This document shows positions 1 to 8,276 of a DNA stretch of 64,000 nucleotides, in pieces. This DNA comes from Pseudomonas brassicacearum subsp. brassicacearum. GTDB lineage: Bacteria; Pseudomonadota; Gammaproteobacteria; Pseudomonadales; Pseudomonadaceae. A program made the translations under genes and the position numbers. A model generated the notes under the pieces. That model was not told where the DNA came from, did no database searches, and saw nothing but the letters and a program-made list of their open reading frames with translations. Where the stretch lies: NCBI RefSeq assembly GCF_008801605.1, contig NZ_VZPJ01000003.1:310001-374000 (forward strand). The letters are read 5' to 3'. How positions within the stretch are numbered: position 1 is the first letter of the stretch; every line of letters begins with the position of its first letter.

Positions 1-1
1 C

Positions 2-451
2 CTGGACCCGCTGTTCGAAAACCTGATGCCAGCCCAGGAGCCGCTGGTCAAGCGCAACACCCGCGAAGCCGACGACCAGCCGGCTGGCGACGACGCGCTG
101 TTCGCCGACGCCCAGGTGCCCGTGGCCCTGATCGGCACCAGCTACAGCGCCAACCCCAACTGGAACTTCGTCGGTGCACTCAAGCAAGCCCTGCACAGCG
201 ACGTCGTCAACTACGCCGAAGACGGCCATGGCCCGATTCTGCCGATGCTCAGCTACCTCAAGAGCGACGCCTTCAAGAACAGCCCGCCACAGGTGCTGAT
301 CTGGGAGTTCCCTGAACGCTATCTGCCCGTGAACAACGAAATCGGCGACGCCGACCCACAGTGGGTCGCAGAGCTCAAGCAAGCCGGCGCGCGCCAACAG
401 AACGTAGCCGCCAACACCCCATCCGAGACGCCCGACCGGGCGCAAAACTGA
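2..451 (+). CDS. algJ: Alginate O-acetyltransferase AlgJ, C-terminal part
   Basis: The gene enters from the left edge, open from base 2 and ending in TGA at 449-451; the 5' part lies outside. AlgJ is a membrane-anchored periplasmic SGNH-like enzyme that works with AlgI, AlgX and AlgF to O-acetylate mannuronate residues of alginate. The fragment contains LIGTSYSAN, which fits the GTSxS block carrying the nucleophilic serine, and the later stretch VLIWEFPERYLP typical of the family's C-terminus. It is followed 14 nt later by algF and then algA, matching the algI-J-F-A order of pseudomonad alginate operons. AlgX is related, but its neighbours would differ. Confidence 0.87.
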   Translation: MDPLFENLMPAQEPLVKRNTREADDQPAGDDALFADAQVPVALIGTSYSANPNWNFVGALKQALHSDVVNYAEDGHGPILPMLSYLKSDAFKNSPPQVLIWEFPERYLPVNNEIGDADPQWVAELKQAGARQQNVAANTPSETPDRAQN

Positions 452-465
452 AAGAGAGGTCCACC

Positions 466-1131
466 ATGACTTTCAACACTACTCCTCGCCGTCTCGCTGC
501 TCGCTCCTTCAAGGCCGTTGCCCTGGTCGCCAGCATGAGCGCCCTCTCACTGTCCGCCTTTGCCGGTGACGCGGCCCTGTACGGCCCGACCGCACCAAAA
601 GGCTCGAGCTTCGTGCGGGTGTACAACGCCGCCAACGCCGAAGTCAGCGCAACCGTCGGCAGCACCAACATCAGCGACGTAGCTCCCTTGGCCAGCAGCG
701 ACTTCAGCTTCATGCCCGGTGGCGACTACAGCGCCAAGGTCGGCAGCCAGACCGTGCCGGTGAAACTGGCTTCCGATCACTATTACACCCTGGTCAACAA
801 CGCCAGCGGCCAGCCGCAACTGATCGAAGAGCCTCCGTTCAAGAACAAGCAGAAGTCCCTGGTCCGCGTACAGAACCTGAGCGACAAGGCACTGACCCTC
901 AAGACCGCCGACGGCAAGACCGAAGTGGTGCCGAACGTGGCCGCCAAGGGCCGTGGCGAGCGTGAAATCAACCCGGTGAAAGTGTCCCTGGCGCTGTTCG
1001 AAGGCGACAAGAAAGTCGGCGACCTCAAGCCCGTGGCCCTGGAGCGCGGTGAAGCAGCCGTGCTGTACGTCACCGGTTCAGGCAGCAGCCTGTCGCCAGT
1101 GTGGGTCAAACGCCCAGTGTCGACCCGCTGA
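466..1131 (+). CDS. algF: Alginate O-acetyltransferase accessory protein AlgF
   Basis: 221-aa periplasmic protein required for alginate O-acetylation, thought to couple AlgI/AlgJ to the acetylation complex. I chose ATG 466 because GAGAGG lies just upstream (455-460) and the next ~32 residues form a signal peptide (basic RRLAARS, hydrophobic core, cleavage near LSAFA). A longer in-frame start at 361 would overlap algJ and place the signal peptide internally. The mature part is small and beta-rich with no enzymatic motif. It lies between algJ and algA and is probably co-transcribed with them from a promoter outside the window. Confidence 0.92.
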   Translation: MTFNTTPRRLAARSFKAVALVASMSALSLSAFAGDAALYGPTAPKGSSFVRVYNAANAEVSATVGSTNISDVAPLASSDFSFMPGGDYSAKVGSQTVPVKLASDHYYTLVNNASGQPQLIEEPPFKNKQKSLVRVQNLSDKALTLKTADGKTEVVPNVAAKGRGEREINPVKVSLALFEGDKKVGDLKPVALERGEAAVLYVTGSGSSLSPVWVKRPVSTR

Positions 1132-1160
1132 TGAATTCACCTGATTGACGTTGTACCCCT

Positions 1161-1248
1161 GTGGGAGCGGGCTTGCTCGCGAATACGGTCTCACATTCAA
1201 CATTGATGTTGGTTGAAGCACCACTTTCGCGAGCAAGCCCGCTCCCAC
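1161..1248. repeat. REP inverted pair between algF and algA
   Basis: Two REP units face each other: GTGGGAGCGGGCTTGCTCGC at about 1161-1182 and its reverse complement at 1225-1248, separated by ~42 nt. It lies in the 217-nt gap between algF and algA, inside the alginate operon, so it would be transcribed and could form a stem-loop affecting relative algA mRNA level. Confidence 0.85.
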
Positions 1249-1348
1249 CCTGAATCGGGGTGTCAGTCGGGTACGGAACAAGAACAAGAGAGTGAAACGA
1301 CAGAACGCAGTAGCTCTAACAACCATTTCGCTTCAAGGAGTAACAAAC

Positions 1349-2800
1349 ATGATTCCGGTGATCTTGTCAGGTGGTAGTGGCTCACGTCTTTGGCCGCTTT
1401 CGCGCAAGCAATTCCCTAAACAGTTCCTGGCCCTGACCGGTGAACACACCCTGTTCCAGCAGACCCTCGAGCGCCTGGTGTTCGAAGGCATGGACACGCC
1501 AATCGTGGTCTGCAACAAAGACCACCGCTTCATCGTCAACGAACAGTTGACCAACCGTAAGCTCGAAGCCCAGCGCATCCTGATGGAACCGTTCGGGCGC
1601 AACACCGCACCGGCCGTGGCGTTGACCGCGATGATGCTGGTCAACGAAGGCCGCGACGAGCTGATGCTGGTGCTGCCTGCCGACCACGTGCTGGAAGACC
1701 AGAAAGCCCTGCAACGCGCCCTGGCCCTGGCCACCGTGGCCGCCGAGCGTGGCGAAATGGTGCTGTTCGGCGTACCGGCCACCAAGCCGGAAACCGGCTA
1801 CGGCTACATCAAATCGACCAACGACGCGCTGCTGCCTGAAGGCGTGAGCCGCGTTTCGCACTTCGTCGAGAAACCCGACGTCAAGCGCGCCACAGAGTTC
1901 GTCGAGGCCGGCGGTTACTTCTGGAACAGCGGCATGTTCCTGTTCCGCGCCAGCCGTTTCCTCGAAGAGCTGAAAAAGCACGATCCGGACATCTACGACA
2001 CCTGCCTGCTGACCCTGGAGCGCAGTGAGCAGACGGCCGACACCATCACGTTCGACGAAGCCACCTTCGCCTGCTGCCCGGACAACTCCATCGACTACGC
2101 CGTGATGGAAAAAACCCAGCGCGCCTGCGTGGTGCCACTGTCGGCGGGTTGGAGCGATGTCGGCTGCTGGTCGTCGCTGTGGGAAGTCAATCCCAAGGAT
2201 GCCAACGGCAACGTCACCAAAGGCGACGTGGTCGTCCAGGACAGCCGCAACTGCATGATCCACGGCAACGGCAAGCTGGTGTCGGTAATCGGCCTGGACA
2301 ACATCGTGGTGGTCGAAACCAAGGACGCCATGATGATCGCCCACAAGGACAAGGTCCAAGGCGTCAAGCAGATGGTCAACACCCTCAACGCACAGGGCCG
2401 CAGCGAGACCCAGAACCACTGCGAGGTCTATCGTCCGTGGGGTTCCTATGACTCGGTGGACATGGGCGGTCGTTTCCAGGTCAAGCACATCTCGGTCAAG
2501 CCGGGCGCGTGCCTGTCGCTGCAGATGCACCACCACCGCGCCGAACACTGGATCGTGGTCAGCGGCACCGCCGAAGTGACCTGCGACGAGAACGTGTTCC
2601 TGCTCTGCGAAAACCAGTCGACCTACATCCCGATCGCGTCGGTCCACCGCCTGCGCAACCCGGGCAAGATCCCACTGGAAATCATCGAAGTGCAGTCCGG
2701 CAGCTACCTGGGCGAAGACGACATCGAGCGTTTCGAAGACATCTACGGTCGCTCCACCCCGATCGAACGCGGCGTGTCGGTGAAGACCATCGCGCAGTAA
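1349..2800 (+). CDS. algA: Mannose-6-phosphate isomerase / GDP-mannose pyrophosphorylase AlgA
   Basis: 483-aa bifunctional cytosolic enzyme. It isomerises fructose-6-P to mannose-6-P and makes GDP-mannose from mannose-1-P and GTP, supplying AlgD with GDP-mannose. The N-terminal nucleotidyltransferase domain begins with IPVILSGGSGSRLWPLSRK and has the sugar-binding FVEKP block; the C-terminal cupin carries the isomerase metal ligands in QMHHHRAEHW. ATG 1349 is preceded by AAGGAG (1335-1340), and the length matches the ~481 aa of AlgA, so the longer frame from 1292 is rejected. It is the last alginate gene. A WbpW/PslB-type paralogue would share the domains, but the algJ-algF context decides. 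Confidence 0.96.
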   Translation: MIPVILSGGSGSRLWPLSRKQFPKQFLALTGEHTLFQQTLERLVFEGMDTPIVVCNKDHRFIVNEQLTNRKLEAQRILMEPFGRNTAPAVALTAMMLVNEGRDELMLVLPADHVLEDQKALQRALALATVAAERGEMVLFGVPATKPETGYGYIKSTNDALLPEGVSRVSHFVEKPDVKRATEFVEAGGYFWNSGMFLFRASRFLEELKKHDPDIYDTCLLTLERSEQTADTITFDEATFACCPDNSIDYAVMEKTQRACVVPLSAGWSDVGCWSSLWEVNPKDANGNVTKGDVVVQDSRNCMIHGNGKLVSVIGLDNIVVVETKDAMMIAHKDKVQGVKQMVNTLNAQGRSETQNHCEVYRPWGSYDSVDMGGRFQVKHISVKPGACLSLQMHHHRAEHWIVVSGTAEVTCDENVFLLCENQSTYIPIASVHRLRNPGKIPLEIIEVQSGSYLGEDDIERFEDIYGRSTPIERGVSVKTIAQ

Positions 2801-2817
2801 CGATCAGCAGAACAAGA

Positions 2818-2874
2818 AGCCCCCATCCAACCCACTGCGTCCCCTATCCGCAGCGGGCTGGTGGGGGCTTTTTA
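2818..2874 (+). terminator. Rho-independent terminator of the alginate operon
   Basis: AGCCCCCA (2818-2825) pairs with TGGGGGCT (2862-2869), with further internal pairing, followed by a short T run to 2873. It begins 17 nt after the algA stop and its last bases overlap the stop codon of the convergent rhs gene. Confidence 0.88.
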
Positions 2875-5589
2875 TTGATTGACCACTCTCTTGGCATCAA
2901 ACTTTTCGGCAATCCTGGCAGAGCGCGGATTGACAGCGTCCGTTCTGATTTTTCTGATATCCGCTCCCTTCGAAATCGCCTTGATTGCGCGCACCGTCAA
3001 GAATGTACCCACTCCCTTCAGAATCGGCAGTCGCGCCACTGAGGTGGCCTCTGCCAGCGCCTCTTTTTTCAACGTTCCGTCACCCTGGGTTTCAGGATGG
3101 ACGACCACTTGCACAACATCCACTTCCGTTTTTCCCTCGGAAGTAAACATGTTCAGTTCAGCCAGACCATAAATGTGCCGCTCCTCGGGCGATTTCAACT
3201 TGTCGGATTTTTTCATGACTGCGAAAAAGCGCCGCTCAACGACGAAGTCAGGGTGTCTGTGCAAAGCGTCCGGATCGTTCGGCTCGTCCACAAATACGTC
3301 ATTGGCACTGCGCAACATATAACCGGAAATGCTTGCCCCCAGACCGAAGTTTGAAGGCTGCCCAACGACCTTCGAACGCGCTGTTTCGCTGGAGAGGGTT
3401 TTATAGCGTTGCTTGTAGCGTTGAAGATTCTGTCTGACCTCATCTCCTCCCACCAGATAGTCATTGAATGCACCGACCTCCACTACTTTGAAGTCGTTCA
3501 CTTCACTGTACTTTCCCGTGGCTTGCTTAAACACGCTAACCCGGCTCGTAAGCGCTGCCCCTGCGAGCTTGAGTCGATTCTTCACGCCCATTTCAATTTC
3601 GTACTTTCCAGTCTTGTTAAGCCCGTCGGCGTCCCGAAAAGTCAGCGGGTTATTGCTCACCATCGCGTAGAGGTTCAGCCCATCGATATCTCCCGCGGGG
3701 TCTGGATTGAGCCAGCGCTGCAAGCCAGGCATGTAGTAGCGATAGCCGTAGTAATAGAACCCCGTCGCATCCCTTTCCTTCCCCGAATAACGAACCGTCT
3801 TGTAACTGGCCTCGACCCCGTCAGCCCCCGCCAGGTACGCGGTCTCGCCGAAGGGATAGAAGTGCTCCCGGCTGATGATTCGCCCGTCCTGGCCAAGCTC
3901 CAGGCTGGTCGAACCCAAATGGTCGGCAAAACTGTATCGATAGAGGTCATTGGCCCCCGCAGGTGGTGGGCTTTCCCAGTGCAATATCCGGACGCTGTTG
4001 AGCCCACCCTGGGCGGTGATGACCTGGAGTGACTCTCCGGTGCTGCTGTCGGCACGCAGCTCCAGGCCCGGCAAATAACGCACCTCGGCGGCCAAGCTAC
4101 GGGCGCCGGTTTGCAGCGTTCGCAGCTTGCGCACACGTTGCCCACCGCCGTCGTAGGCATACACTTCACTGTCGTCAAGCCCCGAGTCGCGTTCAATGGA
4201 CGTGACCGAACTCAACTGGTTGCGCGAGTCCCAGACCAGGAACCGTCCCGCGTACAGTTCCAAGCAGTTGCCCCGCGCATCGAACGCCGCAGCGATTTCG
4301 TCCTCCGTGGGCGGAACACCATTGCGGTACGGAAGGCAGCGATTGCTATAGCGAGCCGCTTGGGTTTCCCGACCATGGTTTTGTGCCCCGACGTGAACCA
4401 GCGTCAACAGATTGCCGCCTTCGTCGTAGCGGTAGGTCTGCTGGTAATTGCTGACCGCCGCCGGGCCGTTCTGCCTCAGCGAGTCGGGCCCCTGGTTTGC
4501 AGAGCCCGCCTCCCAACCGGTGGCTTTGATCAGTTGATAGAGACTGTCGTAGACAAAGCGGCTGATCGGGTCGATGCGCTGGTTGGCAAAGTAGCGGACC
4601 GCCAGGGCTGCGTCCTCGATGCTCAACACGTTGCCCATCGGGTCATAAACGTAGCGCAAGTGTTGCTGTACCTGGCCGGAACGCAGGGCTTGGCGCTCCG
4701 CCAGGCGCCCGTCCTCAGGGCTGTAGATAAGGGTGGTTTTCACGCCGTTGCCGGCTATTTCTCCCTCGATCTGTCCAAGGGCATCGTAGCGAATATCACT
4801 CACCAGCGTCTGCCAATCGCCCTGCCCCGCCAATAGCAGTTGGCTGCCGGACAGCCGGCCATCGAGCGTAAGGCGTTGGCGTTGGCGATTTCCCCGGGCG
4901 TCGACTCGCTCCAGCTCATCGCTCAGCGGGCCGACGCGCCACGTCGAAACGGCACCGCTTCCAGGTTCAAGGAGTTGTTCGCGATCGGGTTCCGGCTCCG
5001 GCCAATCGGGCAAAGCCGCATCGAGGATGTAACGGCGGTCCTGCATGAGGTTTTGCCCGGTCAAGGCAAACGACGCCAGTAACAACGTACCCGTCGTGTC
5101 GTCGTGACGGATCAGTTGGCCATACTGATTTTGGTTCTGATCGCCCTGGCCCGGATATCCGTAGGTCATGCGCTCGGTACACCGACGCGGCATTCCACCA
5201 CCTTGCTCGAACACCGCCACGGGGCGAAGCGATTCGTCATAGAGCACATCGCGCAGTGTCCCTCGACTGTCCCAGCCCAGCAGTCCTTCCTCGGCGAGCC
5301 CCGGCAGATCGGTCTGCCGGCCGGCATCGACGCTGTCCGTGCGCAGGGTGACGCCGGACAACGAATAAATCGCCGAAAGGTTGCTGGGGGCCAATTCGTC
5401 ACGGTCCTGCATGGCCCACAACCGCGGATCCCACTGTTTCACCGCGCGGCCGGCGAGGTCAAAGAGGCTGCGGTTGATACGCCGCTGCGCCGGGCCGTTC
5501 TCCAGGCTGCGGCAGTATTCGACCGAACGAACCGGCCTGCTTCGCGAGTCGACGGCTATCAACGTCGGCGTTCGATAATCCATGCCCAT
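2872..5589 (-). CDS. Rhs-repeat protein with GNAT-like C-terminal tip (candidate polymorphic toxin)
   Basis: About 905 aa. Residues ~1-650 are YD/Rhs repeats ending in the conserved core (YSGKERDATGFYYYGYRYY, then RWLNPDPAGDIDGLNLY near residue 626). The tip from ~658 is different and visibly AT-richer. Its last ~85 residues resemble the C-terminal half of a GNAT acetyltransferase: strand VVQVVVHPE, loop KGVGT (~858-862), helix with AIKAISKG, then NPRSARIAEKF like the GNAT N..A..lyekfGF block. The post-core junction reads FRDADGL rather than the usual DPxGL. No signal peptide or PAAR domain is seen. Start chosen at ATG 5589 (alternative 5583) where Rhs-like sequence begins; the reading frame stays open further upstream only by chance. 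No immunity-like gene follows: the 3' end abuts algA's terminator. Function of the tip is inferred. Confidence 0.83.
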   Translation of the reverse strand: MGMDYRTPTLIAVDSRSRPVRSVEYCRSLENGPAQRRINRSLFDLAGRAVKQWDPRLWAMQDRDELAPSNLSAIYSLSGVTLRTDSVDAGRQTDLPGLAEEGLLGWDSRGTLRDVLYDESLRPVAVFEQGGGMPRRCTERMTYGYPGQGDQNQNQYGQLIRHDDTTGTLLLASFALTGQNLMQDRRYILDAALPDWPEPEPDREQLLEPGSGAVSTWRVGPLSDELERVDARGNRQRQRLTLDGRLSGSQLLLAGQGDWQTLVSDIRYDALGQIEGEIAGNGVKTTLIYSPEDGRLAERQALRSGQVQQHLRYVYDPMGNVLSIEDAALAVRYFANQRIDPISRFVYDSLYQLIKATGWEAGSANQGPDSLRQNGPAAVSNYQQTYRYDEGGNLLTLVHVGAQNHGRETQAARYSNRCLPYRNGVPPTEDEIAAAFDARGNCLELYAGRFLVWDSRNQLSSVTSIERDSGLDDSEVYAYDGGGQRVRKLRTLQTGARSLAAEVRYLPGLELRADSSTGESLQVITAQGGLNSVRILHWESPPPAGANDLYRYSFADHLGSTSLELGQDGRIISREHFYPFGETAYLAGADGVEASYKTVRYSGKERDATGFYYYGYRYYMPGLQRWLNPDPAGDIDGLNLYAMVSNNPLTFRDADGLNKTGKYEIEMGVKNRLKLAGAALTSRVSVFKQATGKYSEVNDFKVVEVGAFNDYLVGGDEVRQNLQRYKQRYKTLSSETARSKVVGQPSNFGLGASISGYMLRSANDVFVDEPNDPDALHRHPDFVVERRFFAVMKKSDKLKSPEERHIYGLAELNMFTSEGKTEVDVVQVVVHPETQGDGTLKKEALAEATSVARLPILKGVGTFLTVRAIKAISKGADIRKIRTDAVNPRSARIAEKFDAKRVVNQ

Positions 5590-5757
5590 CTGTAGGAATC
5601 CCGTGTAGTGCCAGGGTATCGCGGCCCATCTAACCAACGGGTCTGCAAGGCTGCCAACTGTCAGATATGACAGTGACGACCGACGGTGCAGGATCGGTGA
5701 ATATCCATCGCCCGCTCCCTTCGGTAGGATGTGGCAACGGGAACGGAGGCTTCCACC

Positions 5758-6222
5758 ATGCTTATCGGCGTCTTGCTGGTCATCACCTGGCTCATCCTGC
5801 TGTTGCGCTACCCGGCCAGGGCCTTGCCGGTTTCCCTGGCGGCGTTCATCGGGCTGGGACTGGTCGCTGCGTGGGTGCTCTGGCAGGAAAACCGCGAGAC
5901 CCGGCAATTGGAGCGCCTGGAAATGCGCATCACCTATTCCCCCGGGCAATGCCCCGCCGACCGACCGCTGTCGCTGAACCTGAAAAACACCAATGACGTG
6001 CCACTGATCGAACTGCGCTGGCGGGTCGCGGCCTATGCGCCTGGCGACACCATCAACCTGGCCGACACCCCCTACGACGCACCGCGCTACCGAGGCCCCG
6101 GCCAATTGCAGGCCGGCGCTGACTGGCAAGACTGCCTGCCGCTGCCGCCCCTGCGTCCGGGTTATCGCCCGCAGACCCTGGAGTTTCGCGCCGAGCGATT
6201 GCACGGTAGTTTTTCCAACTGA
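5758..6222 (+). CDS. Small inner-membrane protein of unknown function
   Basis: 154 aa, start ATG 5758 with GGAGG at 5745-5749. The N-terminus holds two hydrophobic segments (about 1-16 and 23-42, LIGVLLVITWLILLL and LAAFIGLGLVAAWVLW) in a short hairpin, followed by a ~110-aa soluble domain with one Cys near YSPGQCP and another in WQDCLPL that could form a disulphide if periplasmic. It precedes the short-chain dehydrogenase by 36 nt on the same strand, so the two may be co-transcribed. I do not recognise a functional family. It is divergent from rhs, so not obviously its immunity protein, although a small membrane protein beside an Rhs gene deserves mention. Confidence 0.8.
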   Translation: MLIGVLLVITWLILLLRYPARALPVSLAAFIGLGLVAAWVLWQENRETRQLERLEMRITYSPGQCPADRPLSLNLKNTNDVPLIELRWRVAAYAPGDTINLADTPYDAPRYRGPGQLQAGADWQDCLPLPPLRPGYRPQTLEFRAERLHGSFSN

Positions 6223-6258
6223 TTGCTCTCCCCCCACTTTTTGCACAAGGAATGCGCC

Positions 6259-7083
6259 ATGCCTGTTGCGCTGATTACCGGATGTTCCAGCGGCATTGGC
6301 CGCGCCCTCGCCGACGCCTTCAAGACTGCGGGTTATCAGGTCTGGGCCACGGCGCGCAAGGTTGAAGACGTAGCGACACTCAGCGCTGCCGGGTTCACCG
6401 CCGTGCAACTGGACGTCAACGACGGCCAGGCCCTGGAACAACTCAACGAACGGATCAACCAGCAGCATGGCGGCCTGGATGTGCTGGTCAACAATGCTGG
6501 CTACGGCGCCATGGGCCCGTTGCTGGACGGTGGCGTGCCGGCCATGCAGCGTCAGTTCGAAACCAACGTGTTCGCCATCGTCGGGGTCACCCGGGCGCTG
6601 TTCCCGGTGTTGCGCCGGGCCAAGGGGCTGGTGGTGAACATCGGCAGCGTTTCCGGGGTACTGGTCACGCCGTTTGCCGGAGCCTACTGCGCCTCGAAGG
6701 CGGCGGTGCATGCCTTGAGCGATGCCTTGCGCATGGAGCTGGCGCCGTTCGGCATCCGCGTGATGGAGGTCCAACCCGGCGCCATCGCCTCCAGCTTCGC
6801 CAAGAATGCCGGCCATGAAGCCGAACAACTGATCAGCGAACAATCGCCCTGGTGGCCTCTGCGCGACGGCATCCGCGCCCGGGCCAAGGCCTCCCAGGAC
6901 AACCCGACCCCGGCCCCCGAATTCGCCGCCGCGCTGCTCAAGGCGGTTCAACAACCCAAGCCACCCCGCTTGCTGCGTCTGGGCAATGGCAGCCGGGCAT
7001 TGCCATTGATGGCCGGCTTGCTGCCCAAGGGGTTGCTGGAAAAAGGGTTGATGAAGCGGTTTGGGTTGGGTGGGTCGCTTTGA
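6259..7083 (+). CDS. Short-chain dehydrogenase/reductase (classical SDR)
   Basis: 274 aa, NAD(P)-dependent oxidoreductase of unknown substrate. Rossmann glycine motif TGCSSGIG at residues 7-14, structural NNAG at 78-81, catalytic Ser near NIGSVSG (~130), and YCASK with Tyr143 and Lys147. Arg after TA (TARK, ~33) suggests NADP(H) preference. The start is ATG 6259 with AAGGA upstream. The ~270-aa length with a C-terminal extension beyond the fold resembles ketoreductase-like SDRs acting on hydrophobic substrates. It follows the small membrane protein gene and ends convergent to the efflux operon, with a REP pair between. Confidence 0.92.
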   Translation: MPVALITGCSSGIGRALADAFKTAGYQVWATARKVEDVATLSAAGFTAVQLDVNDGQALEQLNERINQQHGGLDVLVNNAGYGAMGPLLDGGVPAMQRQFETNVFAIVGVTRALFPVLRRAKGLVVNIGSVSGVLVTPFAGAYCASKAAVHALSDALRMELAPFGIRVMEVQPGAIASSFAKNAGHEAEQLISEQSPWWPLRDGIRARAKASQDNPTPAPEFAAALLKAVQQPKPPRLLRLGNGSRALPLMAGLLPKGLLEKGLMKRFGLGGSL

Positions 7084-7107
7084 TAAATAGCGGCCACCCC
7101 GAAAACT

Positions 7108-7195
7108 GTGGGAGCGAGCCTGCTCGCGAAGACACCGGCACAGTCAACATCTTTGCAAACTGACCCACCGCTTTCGCGAGCAAGCTCGCTCCCAC
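7108..7195. repeat. REP inverted pair between convergent genes
   Basis: GTGGGAGCGAGCCTGCTCGC at 7108-7130 faces its near-perfect complement at 7173-7195. It fills the 118-nt gap between the convergent SDR and HlyD genes. No separate terminator is visible, so the pair may serve that role. Confidence 0.88.
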
Positions 7196-7201
7196 AAGGG
7201 G

Positions 7202-8065
7202 TCAGCGCTTGTCGTGGGGTTCTACCACCACCGTGCAAGTCATCCCCGCCGCCAGCAGCACCCCGTCGGGCACTTCGTCCAGATGAATGCGCACCGGCAC
7301 CCGCTGGGCCAGGCGAACCCAGTTGAAGGTCGGGTTCACGTCGGCGATCAGTTCGCGGCTTTCGGGGTTGTCCCGGTCGTAGATGCCGCGGGAGATGCTT
7401 TCCACATGCCCCTTGAGCATCTCACCGCTCATCAACTGCAACTGCGCTGAATCGCCGACCCGCACCTTGGGCAATTTGGTCTCTTCGAAGAAGCCGTAGA
7501 CCCAGAACGAATTCATGTCCACCACGGCCATCTTCGCCTCGCCGATGCGGGCGTAGTCGCCACGGTGCACGTTGAGGTTGGTGACGTAGCCATCCACCGC
7601 CGCGCGGACTTCGGTGCGCGACAGGTTCAGCTCCGCGGCTTCCAATTGCGCCTGGGCCTGCTGATAATCGGCCAGGGCCGAGTCGGCGATGTTGCTGGCG
7701 TCGTCGCGGTTTTCCCGGGAGATCACCAGGCTATCCAGGTCGGCACGCCGATGGGCGTTGACCTTGCGCATCTCCCAAGTGGCCTTGCGTGACGCCACCA
7801 GGGAGCGAGCCTGCTTCACGGCGATGCGGTAATGCTCAGGATCGATGCGCATCAATAGGTCGCCCTTTTTCACCGATTGGTTGTCGCGCACCGGCACTTC
7901 GACCACCTCGCCGCTGACATCGGCGGCCACATTGATGATATCGGCCCGCACCCGGCCATCGCGAGTCCAGGGCTCGTTCATGTAATGGACCCACAACGTA
8001 CGGCCGATCCACAGCGCCAGGGCCAGAACCAACAGCGTCGCCAGCAGGCTGAAAAACTTTCTCAT
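7202..8065 (-). CDS. HlyD-family membrane-fusion protein (AaeA-like)
   Basis: 287-aa periplasmic adaptor linking an inner-membrane FUSC pump to an outer-membrane channel. One N-terminal membrane anchor (about residues 5-27, LLATLLVLALALWIGRTLW), then a biotinyl-lipoyl-like half (DNQSVKKGDLLMRIDPEHY), a helical hairpin around residues 80-160, and the second lipoyl half (VRAAVDGYVTNLNVHRGDY). It is last in the four-gene order NodT - FUSC - DUF1656 - HlyD; the ATG at 8065 lies 10 nt after the DUF1656 stop. The pairing with DUF1656 and FUSC matches the aaeX-aaeA-aaeB p-hydroxybenzoate efflux arrangement of enterobacteria, though the substrate here is not shown. Confidence 0.9.
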   Translation of the reverse strand: MRKFFSLLATLLVLALALWIGRTLWVHYMNEPWTRDGRVRADIINVAADVSGEVVEVPVRDNQSVKKGDLLMRIDPEHYRIAVKQARSLVASRKATWEMRKVNAHRRADLDSLVISRENRDDASNIADSALADYQQAQAQLEAAELNLSRTEVRAAVDGYVTNLNVHRGDYARIGEAKMAVVDMNSFWVYGFFEETKLPKVRVGDSAQLQLMSGEMLKGHVESISRGIYDRDNPESRELIADVNPTFNWVRLAQRVPVRIHLDEVPDGVLLAAGMTCTVVVEPHDKR

Positions 8066-8075
8066 CGCATCGATC

Positions 8076-8276
8076 TCAACGGTAGACCGTCAGCGCCAGC
8101 GCGCCGAACAGACAGGTAAACAGACTCAGGCGCAGCAACGCCGGGTGCCAGAAGAAGCGGTACAGGTCCAGCCCCGACAGGAAGCGGTCCAAGGCCCAGG
8201 CCAGGCCGGCAGCGATGAAAAACATCAAGGTCATGGTGGGCATGTATACGCCATGGAAGGCGATCTCACGGGGCAT
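8076..8276 (-). CDS. DUF1656 small membrane protein (AaeX-like)
   Basis: 66 aa with two hydrophobic helices (TLMFFIAAGLAWALDRFL and LRLSLFTCLFGALALTVY). The N-terminal motif MPREIAFHGVYMPT is characteristic of the DUF1656/AaeX family found between HlyD and FUSC genes. ATG 8276 was chosen; it overlaps the end of the FUSC gene by 11 nt, indicating translational coupling. Its role is not established; it may assist assembly of the efflux complex. Confidence 0.9.
   Translation of the reverse strand: MPREIAFHGVYMPTMTLMFFIAAGLAWALDRFLSGLDLYRFFWHPALLRLSLFTCLFGALALTVYR

Noticed and set aside
2879..3172. Plus-strand frame antisense to the Rhs tip as a possible immunity gene
   Set aside because: It is fully antisense to coding sequence, lacks a clear ribosome-binding site, and immunity genes normally lie downstream on the toxin strand.
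5590..6954. Open minus-strand frame extending the Rhs gene by ~455 codons
   Set aside because: It is antisense to the small membrane protein and SDR genes, contains no Rhs-like sequence, and reflects high third-position GC. Rhs-like sequence begins at about 5589.
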